A stretch of 64,000 bases of DNA from Spirosoma validum (GCF_014699035.1 NZ_JACXAA010000010.1:124001-188000), one strand, 5' to 3'. Positions 33,209 through 42,863 are shown, counted from the first letter of the stretch. Numbers and translations are program-made. The notes: generated by a model not told the origin, from the sequence alone.

Positions 33209-35731
33209 TTAGGGTTTTGCCACTCTTATTTTTTGCCCTTCCCGGACGTAGGCCGTACTCAGGTTATTCCACTCCTGAAGCTCAGGAACACTTACGTTGT
33301 AAAGCTTTGAGATCCGGAATAGATTTTCACCCTTGGCCACTGTATGGTACGTAGCCCCCGATTGTGAAACCGATACGGACTCTGATGCCTTCTTGGCGGG
33401 TGCTGACTCAACTTTAGTGATTGTCTGTTCAACTTTGGTCGTCGTTTTTACCGTGGCTGCTTGTCCTACAGCAGGTGCCGACTCGGTTTTCTCGCCGGTC
33501 ATTACCTTTATTTTCTGCCCTGCTTCCAGTTTATTGTCGAGCGTACGGTTATTCAGCTCCAGTAGCTCGTTCAGCTTAAGGCCGTATTTTCTGGCAATAC
33601 CGTAATACGTTTCTCCTTTCTCGACAATGTGTGTTGTTGCAGTCCTGTCAGCACTGACCGATGGCGTGGGAGCGGCTGTTGGCGTTGCGGTCGACGTAAC
33701 GGTTTTCTTTTCGACCATCGTTACTGTTGGCGTCGTAACTTTCTTCTCTACTTTCTCAAAGGTCGTTACGGTCGGTGCCTCCGCTGGACGCGTATCGGCT
33801 TTTGTAACGGCTGGAGCAGCGGGGCGGGGTGGAGATTTTGCGCTCGCCGATGTGATTGTTCCATCGGCTTGCTGCTCCGTTGGTCCGGTATAGTTATCCG
33901 CTGACGAACGAGACGTAACAGGCGTTTTAGCGGGACGTGGTCGAGTATATGCCTCCGAATCTTTAACCGACTTAGTTCCATTTGAGCTCCACCCATCCTC
34001 AACAGATGCTGGCTTGGACCTATCTGCTACTTCAGGTGTTGTAGCAACAGGAACGGTCTTTGTCGTTCCATCCGAATCTTGCGACCGGACAATCACCACT
34101 CGTTGTGAACCCTCAGAACTAGTAGACGTAGTGGGGGCAGGCCGACTTGGCGACACTGAATTCGTCGTTGTGGGTTGCGTTGCTGGTGGGGTTGCCGGAA
34201 CTGCTGAACCATCGTTTGGGGTAATGCCCCCTCCGGCTAATTTGGGCTGATAGAGTTTTCGTTCAGACGCATTACGGGGTACGCCCTCACTACCCGACAC
34301 CTGCCGGTTCGTCGCACTTGTACTACGTCCGGTTGGTGTATTGCCCGCTACTTCCTGACGAGCGGGCGTAGGTGGCGCGGGTGTCTGATCGTAAACGGGT
34401 GGCGTTGGTGCGGTAATGATCTCAATTGGTCGGTTGGCCGGCCGGCGCTCACGCAACCACATAACGCGCCCTGCCGTCAGTTGCTGCCCTCGATCAACGC
34501 GGTTGAAACGTAATAATTTTCGGAGCCGCAGACCGTAGCGTTGCGAAATACTACGAGAGGTTTCACCATCGCGAACAGTATGGAAGGGAACAAGGGCTTT
34601 TTTGCGTTTCTTGGCTAAATAATAAATATCATTTACGATGACTGGATCGGATTCGTCCAAATCATTGTAACGCAAAAAGCTCGATAAACTAATCTTAGCC
34701 TTCCGCGACAGAGACGCGGCATTGTCACCTGCCTGCGCCTGTATACCCGGTAATCCGTTGATTTCATACAAAACCGGGTCATTCTTGCTCTTTACAGTGG
34801 TTGAAACACGACGCAAAACGGGAAAACCAACGTCGCTCTGGGCCAGTTCTGGTGAGTTGCCAGTGCCCGTAGGAACGGTGCCGATTTTCTCCCGAACATC
34901 ATTAATCTGATTACTAGCTACGGGTATAGCCATAACATACGACTTGTCGGTTGGCACGACATCCCCCAGTATCCAACGGTTGTATTTCCGGAGTTCAAAC
35001 TCATCGACTCCCAATTCGTCGGCAATCGTTCGTATGGTTTTGCCACCCCCTTTAGGATATTCGATCAGTGCGAAACGATTACTGGTCTGGTGAAACTTCA
35101 GGGCGTTTTCAATCGCAATTTTATGCGCAAAGAAGCGTAGAATGTACCGGTCAGTACGTCCGTCGAGAGCAACTTCACGAGCATAGGCCCAATCGGGAGG
35201 AATCAGTTTCGTAATTCCAGTAGCCCCTAGATAATACGAGTAAAGAGACGCTACCCAGTTGTTGAACTGCGCATTGCTCTTTTTCAGATAGCCAGCAGCG
35301 GCCCGTGTCGAAGCCGTAATGCTCTTGCGTTCGTCGATCTCATCATCCACGCGTATGCCATTCAGCGTCGCCGTTTCTTTTTTGAACTGCCAGTAACCAA
35401 CGGCATTGGACGTCGATACGGCATCGGGCGTAAGGGAGCTTTCCTGTACGGCCAGGTATTTAAAATCGGTCGGCACGCCTTCACTGATTAGAATCGATTC
35501 GATGATCGGAAAATAGAGCACGACCCGGTCAAGTTTAGCAGACCAATACTGTTGATTCGACATCAGCGCGTTAACGTCCTGCTGTACCGTACGCCGGGCG
35601 TCAGGGTCCAGTGCGACGGTTATGTCAGCAAAGGTCACCTTCTCGGGAACCACAGGGGTACTTGTTTGCGCCAACGTAGCGAAATGGGTCAGAAGGAAAA
35701 GTAGGAGTAAGGAATACGTCTGTTTTTTCAT
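33209..35731 (-). CDS. MltD-like lytic transglycosylase with LysM domains
   Basis: An 840-residue exported protein (signal peptide ending in TLAQT). Residues about 60-215 form an SLT domain of the MltD type with catalytic Glu97 in YLAVQESSLTP, then GYWQFKKETA and the SLYSYYLGATGI helix. It cleaves the glycan strand of peptidoglycan to yield anhydromuropeptides. A LysM-like stretch lies at about 230-260 and a LysM at about 379-424. A very long Pro/Thr/Ser-rich linker (430-695) separates these from two C-terminal LysM domains (about 700-745 and 792-838). The linker may let the enzyme reach through the cell wall. The dense Thr/Ser codons of the linker create many false opposite-strand frames. 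Family length is usually 400-800. Confidence 0.93.
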   Translation of the reverse strand: MKKQTYSLLLLFLLTHFATLAQTSTPVVPEKVTFADITVALDPDARRTVQQDVNALMSNQQYWSAKLDRVVLYFPIIESILISEGVPTDFKYLAVQESSLTPDAVSTSNAVGYWQFKKETATLNGIRVDDEIDERKSITASTRAAAGYLKKSNAQFNNWVASLYSYYLGATGITKLIPPDWAYAREVALDGRTDRYILRFFAHKIAIENALKFHQTSNRFALIEYPKGGGKTIRTIADELGVDEFELRKYNRWILGDVVPTDKSYVMAIPVASNQINDVREKIGTVPTGTGNSPELAQSDVGFPVLRRVSTTVKSKNDPVLYEINGLPGIQAQAGDNAASLSRKAKISLSSFLRYNDLDESDPVIVNDIYYLAKKRKKALVPFHTVRDGETSRSISQRYGLRLRKLLRFNRVDRGQQLTAGRVMWLRERRPANRPIEIITAPTPPVYDQTPAPPTPARQEVAGNTPTGRSTSATNRQVSGSEGVPRNASERKLYQPKLAGGGITPNDGSAVPATPPATQPTTTNSVSPSRPAPTTSTSSEGSQRVVIVRSQDSDGTTKTVPVATTPEVADRSKPASVEDGWSSNGTKSVKDSEAYTRPRPAKTPVTSRSSADNYTGPTEQQADGTITSASAKSPPRPAAPAVTKADTRPAEAPTVTTFEKVEKKVTTPTVTMVEKKTVTSTATPTAAPTPSVSADRTATTHIVEKGETYYGIARKYGLKLNELLELNNRTLDNKLEAGQKIKVMTGEKTESAPAVGQAATVKTTTKVEQTITKVESAPAKKASESVSVSQSGATYHTVAKGENLFRISKLYNVSVPELQEWNNLSTAYVREGQKIRVAKP

Positions 35732-35770
35732 ACATTATACCGCTACGGCGGCTCATTTCATCAATCGTAC

Positions 35771-36412
35771 TTATAATTTTCGCACTACCATAATCCCGTC
35801 ACGAACGGGCAACAGCACATTTTCTACCCGGGAATCGTCCTGAACTTTCTGGTTAAACGCTTGTACGGCTATCGTGTCCAGATCGGCCGGTTTAACTGGT
35901 TCAACAACTTTGCCACTCCACAGCACATTATCGGCCAGGATAAACCCACCCGAACGAACCTTATCGAAAATCAGATCAAAATATAGGGAATAATTGCGTT
36001 TGTCGGCGTCGATGAATACCAGATCGAATGTTTCATCGAGGGTCTGAATGATAGTAGCCGCCACGCCAATCCGGAAATCAATTTTAGAATTCAGTGGAGA
36101 CTCAAGCCAGTAAGATCGGGCAAACGCTTCAAGTTCTTCGTTCTGGTCAATCGTAATTAGTTGTCCGTCATCTGACAACCCCTCCGCCAGGCAAAGCGCT
36201 GAGTAGCCTGTATACGTACCAATTTCGAGAATCCGGCGAGGGCGGATCATCCAGGAAATCATCGATAAAAAACGGCCCTGAATATGACCCGACAGCATCC
36301 GGGGCGCCATCACACGCGCACGCGTGTTCCGGTTGAGCTGGTACAACAACGCACTTTCGGGCGACGTATAAGTTTCGGCGTAAGTGCTTATGTCATGCGG
36401 CAAAAAATCCAT
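35771..36412 (-). CDS. O-methyltransferase (class I, CCoAOMT-like)
   Basis: A 213-residue SAM-dependent O-methyltransferase of the family that includes caffeoyl-CoA and catechol-type enzymes. Motif I is RRILEIGTYTGYSALCLAEG. Motif III carries the acidic DLVFIDADKRNYSLYFDL (metal-binding Asp). The helix after it and GGFILADNVLWSGKV, with the VLPVRDGIMVVRKL ending, are typical. Metal-dependent methylation of a catechol or phenolic substrate is likely; the substrate is unknown. It is 39 bases upstream of the transglycosylase gene on the same strand, so it may be the first gene of a two-gene unit. Confidence 0.9.
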   Translation of the reverse strand: MDFLPHDISTYAETYTSPESALLYQLNRNTRARVMAPRMLSGHIQGRFLSMISWMIRPRRILEIGTYTGYSALCLAEGLSDDGQLITIDQNEELEAFARSYWLESPLNSKIDFRIGVAATIIQTLDETFDLVFIDADKRNYSLYFDLIFDKVRSGGFILADNVLWSGKVVEPVKPADLDTIAVQAFNQKVQDDSRVENVLLPVRDGIMVVRKL

Positions 36413-36507
36413 TCGGCTATTAACCTGCGTAATTGTTTAATCCGACAGGTAAGGGCTGGTTTCAGTAAAAGTAACGGATAGATACAACAAATTGGTAATC
36501 GAATACA

Positions 36508-36960
36508 CTAAATCCGATTTTTTGAATCAATAATGACCGTTACAGGCCCGTCGTTCAGCAACGAAACTTTCATGTCGGCTCCAAATTCACCCGTTTGAAC
36601 GGGCTTCCCCAAATCAGCGGATAGCTGCGTAATCATTGCCTCATAGAGCGGAATGGCTACCTCTGGTCGGGCCGCGCCGATAAAACTTGGACGATTTCCT
36701 TTTTTGGTGCTGGCATGAAGCGTAAACTGACTGATCAGGAGTATATTACCATCAACGGTTGTCAGGTCGAGGTTCATTTTTCCGTCCGAATCGCCGAAAA
36801 TACGCATACCGACGATTTTCTTACTAAGCCACGCTACGTCTTCCTGGGTATCGGTATGGGTAATACCAAGTAAGACCAGAAAACCCAATTCGATCTGACC
36901 TTTGATTTGATTGTTAATGGTGACCGAAGCCTGTGTAACACGCTGAATAACGGCAATCAT
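36508..36960 (-). CDS. dtd: D-aminoacyl-tRNA deacylase
   Basis: A 150-residue dimeric enzyme that hydrolyses D-aminoacyl-tRNA, and glycine misacylated on tRNA(Ala), in the cytosol. MIAVIQRVTQASVTIN at the start, the SQFTLHAST motif and GAARPEVAIPLYE, and FGADMKVSLLNDGPVTV with the cross-subunit GP (Gly-cisPro) pair, are all present. Length and end are standard. The upstream spacer holds a TAnnTTTG box. It is transcribed alone. Confidence 0.97.
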   Translation of the reverse strand: MIAVIQRVTQASVTINNQIKGQIELGFLVLLGITHTDTQEDVAWLSKKIVGMRIFGDSDGKMNLDLTTVDGNILLISQFTLHASTKKGNRPSFIGAARPEVAIPLYEAMITQLSADLGKPVQTGEFGADMKVSLLNDGPVTVIIDSKNRI

Positions 36961-37289
36961 GAAGTCTACCTAGAGATTATTTGCCAAAAATAGCAGCAAT
37001 TGACTAGTCTGTCTTCAGTAAGTTACTGCTCGTTGCTAATAATTTCTCTATAGTTGACGGAGCACGTAAAGAAATTGTTTGGTTATGTAGGGGCAGATTT
37101 TTCAATCGACACTACGGATGATTACCAATGCTGGCGTTGGTCCACTGCCATTTTTTAAATATGAGGAAAGCTTTAGCGAGTTTTTCGGCCTGCATAAGCC
37201 TGTTTGTAATTCGTGAAAATCGCTCGTTCCGTAGCTAGTCGCTATCCAGACAGCCTGGTAAATTAAACGTTTGGGTTCAAACAACAGGC
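36961..37289. other. Non-coding spacer between dtd and mgtE
   Basis: About 330 bases containing the promoter region of dtd and the 3' region of mgtE. The only reading frame of note (minus strand, 69 codons) runs into the end of mgtE, has no recognisable features and is rejected. No hairpin with a U tract is obvious. Confidence 0.6.
36985..36992 (-). promoter_or_regulatory. TAnnTTTG promoter box for dtd
   Basis: The minus strand reads TATTTTTG 25 bases upstream of the dtd ATG, matching the Bacteroidetes -7 consensus. No clear -33 element. Confidence 0.4.
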
Positions 37290-38642
37290 TCAAACCTCCG
37301 TCAACAGCCACTGCGCAATTAGAAAATAAACACCAATACCAATCAGGTCGTTGGCCGTGGTAATGAACGGACCTGACGCAACGGCCGGATTGATGCCGAT
37401 TCGGTTGAGAACCAACGGCGTTACGGTACCCATAAACGAGGCCAACAGTACAACGGACAGCAGTGACGTTGCCACCACAAAGAACAAGCGCGGCTCGCCG
37501 ATAATGAAGGTATAAACGCCTGCAATTAGCCCAACGACCAATCCGTTGATAATAGCAACCAATAGTGTTCGAATGAGCCGTTTAGCCATGGTTATGCTCA
37601 AACCCGTTGTGTCGGTTAGGCTTTGCAGAATCAACGACGAGGTCTGGATGCCGACGTTGCCACCCGTTGATCCGATAATTGGGATGAACGCAGCAAGCGC
37701 AGCTACTTTGCCCAGTTCGCTCTGAAAACCGTTAATTACCGTTGCTGCCAGTAAACTCCCAATAGCTCCTGCCACGAGCCAGGGCAGTTGCACTTTTGAG
37801 CGCTGCCAAACGCTGTCATCGTCTTCGGCTTCGCCCGACAAACCCGAAATGACCTGAATATCTTCTTCGGCCTGTTCCGTAATCACGTCCACGACGTCGT
37901 CAATGGTGATCCGACCTAACAATCGCTGCTGTACATTCACAACCGGAAGAGAGTCCAGGTCATACTTCTGCATGACCTCGGCCACTTCAGCCACCGGGCG
38001 GTACGTTTCCACAAACACGACGTCATCATCATAGATATCCGCAATCTTGGCATTTTTACGAGCCAGCACAATCTTCTTCAATGACACCAAGCCGAGCAGT
38101 TTTCCCGCATCGTCCACTACGTAAACGGCGTAGACATTTTCGACATCTTCGGCTTGTTGACGGATTTCTTCAATGCAGGCATTAACCGTCAGGTTGACGT
38201 TGATACGTATCAACTCCTTCTGCATCAGGCTCCCCGCTACGCCATCTTCGTAATGCAGCAGATCCAGGATAAAGCGCGCCTGTTCGCGATCTTCTAGCAA
38301 ACCGATCACTTCTTCGCGAATCTGAATAGGCTGCTGATTCAGTACGTCCACAGCGTCATCGGAGTCCATCTGGTTGATGAACGGTGCAATTTCCTCCGAC
38401 GAAAAGAGTTTGAGCAGATTGGTGCGCTCCGTAGGATCGAGATTCGCGATAATCTCTGCACCAACGGATTTATCCAGCAGACCTAGTAAATAATGCGCTG
38501 ACTCGGGTTCTAACTCATCCAGGATTCCCGAAATGTCCGCTGGAAATAAGTCGGCCATTTCGGTTCGGAGCAGTTCGACATCCCCCGTTTCAATAGCCGT
38601 CTGAATATGATCAAGATAGTCTTGGGTAAGTTCGAAAGTCAT
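37290..38642 (-). CDS. mgtE: MgtE-type magnesium transporter
   Basis: A 450-residue inner-membrane Mg2+ channel. The cytosolic MgtE N-domain (about 1-130, helical, ADLFPADISGILDELEPE) is followed by two CBS domains (about 131-255; ending near GRITIDDVVDVI). A linker then leads to five membrane helices, which include the signature GSTGGNVGIQTSSL and the PxxxNRIGINPAVASGP region. Cytosolic Mg2+ binding to the N and CBS domains should gate the pore. It sits about 80 bases downstream of rsmA, separated by a purine/pyrimidine-rich inverted repeat; the two are likely co-transcribed. Confidence 0.95.
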   Translation of the reverse strand: MTFELTQDYLDHIQTAIETGDVELLRTEMADLFPADISGILDELEPESAHYLLGLLDKSVGAEIIANLDPTERTNLLKLFSSEEIAPFINQMDSDDAVDVLNQQPIQIREEVIGLLEDREQARFILDLLHYEDGVAGSLMQKELIRINVNLTVNACIEEIRQQAEDVENVYAVYVVDDAGKLLGLVSLKKIVLARKNAKIADIYDDDVVFVETYRPVAEVAEVMQKYDLDSLPVVNVQQRLLGRITIDDVVDVITEQAEEDIQVISGLSGEAEDDDSVWQRSKVQLPWLVAGAIGSLLAATVINGFQSELGKVAALAAFIPIIGSTGGNVGIQTSSLILQSLTDTTGLSITMAKRLIRTLLVAIINGLVVGLIAGVYTFIIGEPRLFFVVATSLLSVVLLASFMGTVTPLVLNRIGINPAVASGPFITTANDLIGIGVYFLIAQWLLTEV

Positions 38643-38644
38643 TT

Positions 38645-38740
38645 CGTAGGGAGAGAAAAGGGAGGAAGGTGAAGAAAGGAAGGAAGGGAGTTTAGTTGCC
38701 CTCTCGTCTCTTTTCTCCCTCTACTCCCTTTCCTCCATCA
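38645..38740. repeat. Purine/pyrimidine-rich imperfect inverted repeat between rsmA and mgtE
   Basis: A GGGAGAGAAAAGGGAGGAAGG-like arm (near 38650) opposite a TCTTTTCTCCCTCTACTCCC-like arm (near 38708). The right arm extends into the 3' end of rsmA, whose last codons (Met-Met-Glu-Glu-Arg-Glu) and stop are read from it. It resembles the larger element at 61978. Confidence 0.65.
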
Positions 38741-39518
38741 TTAAATTCGTCAGTTCCACAAATTCGGCAACGCTCAATTGCTCAGCCCGCTTGTCCATGA
38801 ATGGGCTGGCCAGTGCATCGGCAGGTGGACTGAGCGGTTTCAGAGCATTACGTAGCGTTTTCCGGCGTTGGTTGAAACCATGTTTGACAACCTGCACAAA
38901 TTTGCGTTCATCGCATCCTAAATCGGTTTTGTCGTTACGTCGGAGCGAAATGACGCCGGAATGAACTTTAGGAGGTGGATTGAAAACGTCGGGGGGGACG
39001 GTAAATTCGTAGTTGATATCGTACCAGGCTTGCAACAACACACTTAGGATTCCGTAATCTTTATTGCCCGGTCCGGATGCAACGCGTTGAGCGACTTCCC
39101 GCTGAAACATACCGACCAGTTCTGGCACCCGATCGTGCATATCAAGTACTTTGAAAAGAATTTGGGTCGAGATGTTATACGGAAAATTGCCAATGACAGC
39201 AAAGGGTTCTGTATTATCAGGCTGTTTAGTCGGTAACAGGTCGGGGCGGATATTTAAAAAATCAGCTGGTAGGATCCTGCCTTCCAACACTGGGAAGTTC
39301 TGTTTAAGAAAATCAACCGATTCGCGGTCAATCTCGATCACGTACGTATCAAACCGGTCATCCTTTACCAGAAATTGCGTCAGGACACCCATACCTGGCC
39401 CTATTTCAAGAATCTTTTTATAGCCACCGTGCCCAGTCAAAAGTTCGGTGATGTTCTGGGCAATACTCAGGTCTTTCAGGAAATGCTGACCAAGTTCTTT
39501 TTTAGGCTTTACGTACAT
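38721..39518 (-). CDS. rsmA: 16S rRNA dimethyladenosine transferase
   Basis: A 265-residue KsgA/RsmA methylase, which dimethylates the two adjacent adenines near the 3' end of 16S rRNA during small-subunit assembly. It begins MYVKPKKELGQHFLKDLSIA, followed by SAM motif I (KILEIGPGMGVLTQFL), the NFPYNIS catalytic motif (normally NLPYNIS or NPPYNIS) and a C-terminal RNA-binding helical domain (GFNQRRKTLRNAL). A promoter box at 39540 makes an upstream in-frame Met at 39542 unlikely, so 39518 is the preferred start. The C-terminal few codons lie in an inverted repeat. Confidence 0.96.
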   Translation of the reverse strand: MYVKPKKELGQHFLKDLSIAQNITELLTGHGGYKKILEIGPGMGVLTQFLVKDDRFDTYVIEIDRESVDFLKQNFPVLEGRILPADFLNIRPDLLPTKQPDNTEPFAVIGNFPYNISTQILFKVLDMHDRVPELVGMFQREVAQRVASGPGNKDYGILSVLLQAWYDINYEFTVPPDVFNPPPKVHSGVISLRRNDKTDLGCDERKFVQVVKHGFNQRRKTLRNALKPLSPPADALASPFMDKRAEQLSVAEFVELTNLMMEERE

Positions 39519-39539
39519 GATACCGGCGGTTGTCGCCTG

Positions 39540-39547
39540 CAAAGGTA
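39540..39547 (-). promoter_or_regulatory. TAnnTTTG promoter box for rsmA
   Basis: The minus strand reads TACCTTTG about 21 bases before the rsmA ATG at 39518. The longer reading frame would begin within this promoter, which supports the shorter start. Confidence 0.5.
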
Positions 39548-39616
39548 CGGGGCTGCGGTTGAATTATAAGTGACCATTCATGGCTGCGGTCAAGATTCAG
39601 AATTACCAGGAAAGCG

Positions 39617-40756
39617 TTACGTCCAATAGTCGAATTTCTTCTTCGAGAAAATGGATTTGGGGATCATCGCGTGAACGCCTAATGTCTGGTCAACAACCTG
39701 ACTGACTTCAAAATCGACGGCGGTACTGGCGATGGACAGGGCTTCGTTGAAGGTAAATCCTAACTCTTCTTTGATAAACGCACACGCTTCTGAAAGAGCG
39801 TTTTTCATCGCTTTGTTCAAATCTTTATCCAGGCCGACGGCAATGAAATGTGTAGGCGTTTCGGCGCGGGGCTGTTTCAGCGTTTTGCCTTTGTGAACGA
39901 TGAATTTTACTGTGAGGTTAATGGCCGTTTCAATCGCGACCCCACTCACTTCGCCATTTCCCTGCGCCCCATGCCCATCGCCGGTTGTAAAGAGCCCACC
40001 AGCTACGGATATGGGTAAATGCAACGTAGTGCCCTTTGTCAAGTGCTTGATGTCCAGATTGCCACCGTAAAAATTCGGCGGGATTGAACTCTGGCGACCC
40101 ATGTCGGCAGGGGGCGACAAAGCCATGACGCCCATAAAGGGTTTCAGCGGAATATCGATGCCTTCTTTGAGCGACGCCGTTTTTCGCTTCATATCGTACC
40201 GATAGACGAACGTTTCACGGGTTTTCACCTCATCAGGAATACCGCCACCACCCGGCCAGACGCTGTTGACCCCAAACGGGGCTGGAAACGTCATGTCGAG
40301 AATCCGAATTTCAAGACTGTCGCCAGGTGATGCCCCGTCAATATACACGGGTCCCGTTAGCATGTGCCCGCGAATCCCCGATGGTTCGGGTTTTACGTTT
40401 TTCAGAATCGCAATTACTTCCTGCGCATGCTGATCGATGGGTAAATTATTTTTGGTATAAAACTCTTCCGGATTGGTTCGACTAACGCCCGATGGATTGA
40501 CTGTTTGAATTTCCACTACGTCTCCATCTTTTACTTTGGCAACGGGCGGGACGTCGGCCCCGTAATACCCCCAGACCATATTTTCGGGTAACGAGCGTAC
40601 TACGTGGTCAGGTTTGATTGTACTGGAAGGTAGCTTAGCTCCTGAAGTCGTGTTATTTAACTGATCGAACGGGCTGGCCGTCAGGCTGCCTGCTGAGAGA
40701 ATGGCCAGCCCATTTTGGGTAGTTTTACGTAGGAAAGTTCGTCGGGAGTTTTTCAT
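39617..40756 (-). CDS. Secreted acetamidase/formamidase family protein
   Basis: A 379-residue FmdA/AmdA-type hydrolase with an N-terminal twin-arginine-like signal (MKNSRRTFLRKTTQNG). Characteristic segments are GHMLTGPVYIDGASPGDSL, FGVNSVWPGGGGIPDEV and GGNLDIKHLTKGTTLHLPI, then TGDGHGAQGNGEVSGVAIE. These hold the GD/G...H residues of the family that releases ammonia from short amides. The substrate cannot be told; secretion suggests an extracytoplasmic amide. It is monocistronic and divergent from the MFS exporter across about 170 bases. Confidence 0.9.
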   Translation of the reverse strand: MKNSRRTFLRKTTQNGLAILSAGSLTASPFDQLNNTTSGAKLPSSTIKPDHVVRSLPENMVWGYYGADVPPVAKVKDGDVVEIQTVNPSGVSRTNPEEFYTKNNLPIDQHAQEVIAILKNVKPEPSGIRGHMLTGPVYIDGASPGDSLEIRILDMTFPAPFGVNSVWPGGGGIPDEVKTRETFVYRYDMKRKTASLKEGIDIPLKPFMGVMALSPPADMGRQSSIPPNFYGGNLDIKHLTKGTTLHLPISVAGGLFTTGDGHGAQGNGEVSGVAIETAINLTVKFIVHKGKTLKQPRAETPTHFIAVGLDKDLNKAMKNALSEACAFIKEELGFTFNEALSIASTAVDFEVSQVVDQTLGVHAMIPKSIFSKKKFDYWT

Positions 40757-40923
40757 CAGGTTGTATGATTGAGGCAGTTTGGGCAGAAAATGAACGTACT
40801 AAGATAAACGATTGCTGCTCAATCCGTACGAACGTAACGATTTATGCTGAAAGCTAGCCTGGTTTCTGCTGAACAACGTACCTGCTCGCCCCGTTACGTT
40901 TCAGAATCAACCTGAATTATGCC

Positions 40924-42405
40924 GTGACATCGTCCGCTGATCCTGTTAAATCATCGTTGCCCAATAAGTGGATAATTTTAGGGACGGTCATGTTCGGAAC
41001 GTTCATGTCGACGCTCGACAGCAGCATCGTGAATATTGCTCTACCGACTATCCGGCGTGAACTCAACGCGGGCGACAGTGTCGAATGGATTGTGTTGTGT
41101 TATCTGCTGACAACAACCAGTACGTTGCTTATTATGGGCAAACTGTCGGACTGGGTCGGTCGTAGACAACTGTATATCACGGGGTTTTGTGTATTTGTCC
41201 TCGGATCGTTGCTCTGCGGTCTGGCCTGGAATCTGTGGTCGCTGGTAAGCTTTCGGGTTCTTCAGGGACTGGGCGCTTCGATGATTTACGCGATTGGTCC
41301 GGCCATCATCAGCGATGCGTTTGCGCCAAACGAACGAGGACAGGCGCTGGGTTTCATGGGCTCGGTCGTAGCGGCTGGTTCCAGTGCCGGACCGGTGATT
41401 GGTGGCCTGTTGCTGGGTAAATTTGGCTGGACGAGCATTTTTTTTGTAAACGTGCCGATCGGATTGATCGCGATCTGGCGTGCCTGGACCATTTTGCCCG
41501 ATAGCCCGAAAGTAAGCGGTCAACGTTTCGATTTATTGGGAGCGGGTTTATTTCTATTAGGGGTAGTGACCTTGCTGACTGGGCTGGATTTTGGTCCCGA
41601 GCCCCGCTATGGCTGGGATAATACGTTGGTTGTTACGTTGCTATCCATGGGCGCGGTTTTGTTGATTTTGTTCCTGATTTGGGAAATGCGGGTTAGCGAA
41701 CCGATGCTGCGGCTAAGCTTGTTTCGAATCTGGCCATTTACGTCGGCTATTTTGGCGGCTTTCTGTGGCTTCCTGGCCTCCGGTGGCAACTTATTTGTGA
41801 TTCCCTTCTTTTTGCAGCAATTGCTGGGTCTGAACCCAGAACGAGCGGGATTGGTGCTATTAGCAGGCCCATTAACGCTTAGTATTGTCGCTCCGTTGGG
41901 CGGGTATCTTTCCAGCCGAATCAATGCGCGATGGATATCCAGTATGGGTTTATTAATTACGGCCTGTGGTTATTTCGCCTTCTCGTTTCTGGATACGAGC
42001 TGGGATTGGAAAGACGTTGTATGGCGTAGCTCGTTGGTTAGCATGGGGTTCGGCTTATTTCAATCGCCAAATAGCAGCAGTGCGCTTAATGCAGCGCCAT
42101 TGGCGCAACGCGGTATTGCCAGCAGCATGATCGCTTTCATGCGAAACCTCGGGTTTGTGGTCGGGATTGCGCTAGCGGCTGCGGTCTGGTACAGCACCCG
42201 GAATCGTTATGCGCTGGCGAATAACGTAACGCCCGAAACAACAGCCGCTCAACTACTCGGTATGCATTATGCCTACCTGGTTATGACGGGCTTAATTTTG
42301 ACCGGGGCATTGCTTTCGTTTCTACGGGGTAAGCCTACGCCCGCTTTATCGCCAGCCGTTACGGCTGTTCCTGCCGGACCCGTCGTGAGCCCACCTGGCA
42401 ATTAA
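40924..42405 (+). CDS. MFS multidrug exporter (DHA2, EmrB/QacA-type)
   Basis: A 493-residue permease with 14 predicted membrane helices. Motifs of DHA2 antiporters are MSTLDSSIVNIALPTI (motif D1), LSDWVGRRQLYITG (motif A) and AAGSSAGPVIGGLLLG (motif C). It should export drugs or lipophilic compounds using the proton gradient. GTG at 40924 is the preferred start; an ATG three codons earlier runs into an immediate stop (ATG CCG TGA). An ATG further in would remove part of the first helix. It is divergent from the acetamidase gene and ends at a strong terminator. Confidence 0.92.
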   Translation: MTSSADPVKSSLPNKWIILGTVMFGTFMSTLDSSIVNIALPTIRRELNAGDSVEWIVLCYLLTTTSTLLIMGKLSDWVGRRQLYITGFCVFVLGSLLCGLAWNLWSLVSFRVLQGLGASMIYAIGPAIISDAFAPNERGQALGFMGSVVAAGSSAGPVIGGLLLGKFGWTSIFFVNVPIGLIAIWRAWTILPDSPKVSGQRFDLLGAGLFLLGVVTLLTGLDFGPEPRYGWDNTLVVTLLSMGAVLLILFLIWEMRVSEPMLRLSLFRIWPFTSAILAAFCGFLASGGNLFVIPFFLQQLLGLNPERAGLVLLAGPLTLSIVAPLGGYLSSRINARWISSMGLLITACGYFAFSFLDTSWDWKDVVWRSSLVSMGFGLFQSPNSSSALNAAPLAQRGIASSMIAFMRNLGFVVGIALAAAVWYSTRNRYALANNVTPETTAAQLLGMHYAYLVMTGLILTGALLSFLRGKPTPALSPAVTAVPAGPVVSPPGN

Positions 42406-42408
42406 AAA

Positions 42409-42451
42409 GGATGACTGGTTCGGGTTCAGCGGCAACCCGAACCAGTCATCC
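42409..42451. terminator. Perfect 18-bp hairpin terminator
   Basis: Arms 42409-42426 and 42434-42451 (GGATGACTGGTTCGGGTT type) with a 7-base loop, 4 bases after the MFS stop and 11 before the convergent Dabb gene stop. It can stop transcripts from both sides. Confidence 0.85.
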
Positions 42452-42461
42452 TCAAAACGAA

Positions 42462-42863
42462 TTAGCGTTTGGGCCCGATCGAATCGTAGATCACTACTTT
42501 TTCCCACAACGAAGAATAATTGTTCCGGAAGTCATCGTGAATGGGGTGTTTCTGATAGGCTTCTTCGTCGGCTGGACTGTCGAAAAAGCATAGCCACGAA
42601 TACGCATAATTCCGGTCAATGACCTCCCGGTTCGTAGAAGCAGGGGTGCCGATGTGTACCATCTTAATAGTCGGGCATTTGGCTAATTTGTTCAATCCTT
42701 CCAACAGTTTGGCTTTGTCGGCTTCACTTCTGGCATTTTTTAAGTAAAACAGGACATGGTGGACGAATATTTCCTTCGGGGCAGTAGCCACATTAGGTAA
42801 ACTGGCACTCAGCCCAGCCGCTACGCTATTTTTAACAAAATTTCTCCGTGATTGCTCATTCAT
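42462..42863 (-). CDS. Secreted Dabb (stress-responsive alpha/beta barrel) protein
   Basis: A 133-residue protein with a twin-arginine-like signal (MNEQSRRNFVKNSVAAG). A ferredoxin-like Dabb domain follows: FVHHVLFYLKNARSEADKAK, then TIKMVHIGTPAST and AYSWLCFFDSPADEEAYQKH. Dabb proteins form dimeric barrels with varied or unknown roles. Secretion of a Dabb protein by a Tat-type signal is common in Bacteroidota. It has its own upstream region and converges on the MFS terminator. Confidence 0.88.
   Translation of the reverse strand: MNEQSRRNFVKNSVAAGLSASLPNVATAPKEIFVHHVLFYLKNARSEADKAKLLEGLNKLAKCPTIKMVHIGTPASTNREVIDRNYAYSWLCFFDSPADEEAYQKHPIHDDFRNNYSSLWEKVVIYDSIGPKR

Noticed and set aside
33627..34250. 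Several Val/Ala/Gly-rich frames opposite the LysM protein linker
   Set aside because: Products of reading the Thr/Pro/Ser-rich linker backwards; compositional shadows.
37102..37311. 69-codon minus-strand frame between dtd and mgtE
   Set aside because: Overlaps the mgtE 3' end and shows no domain, signal or coding bias.
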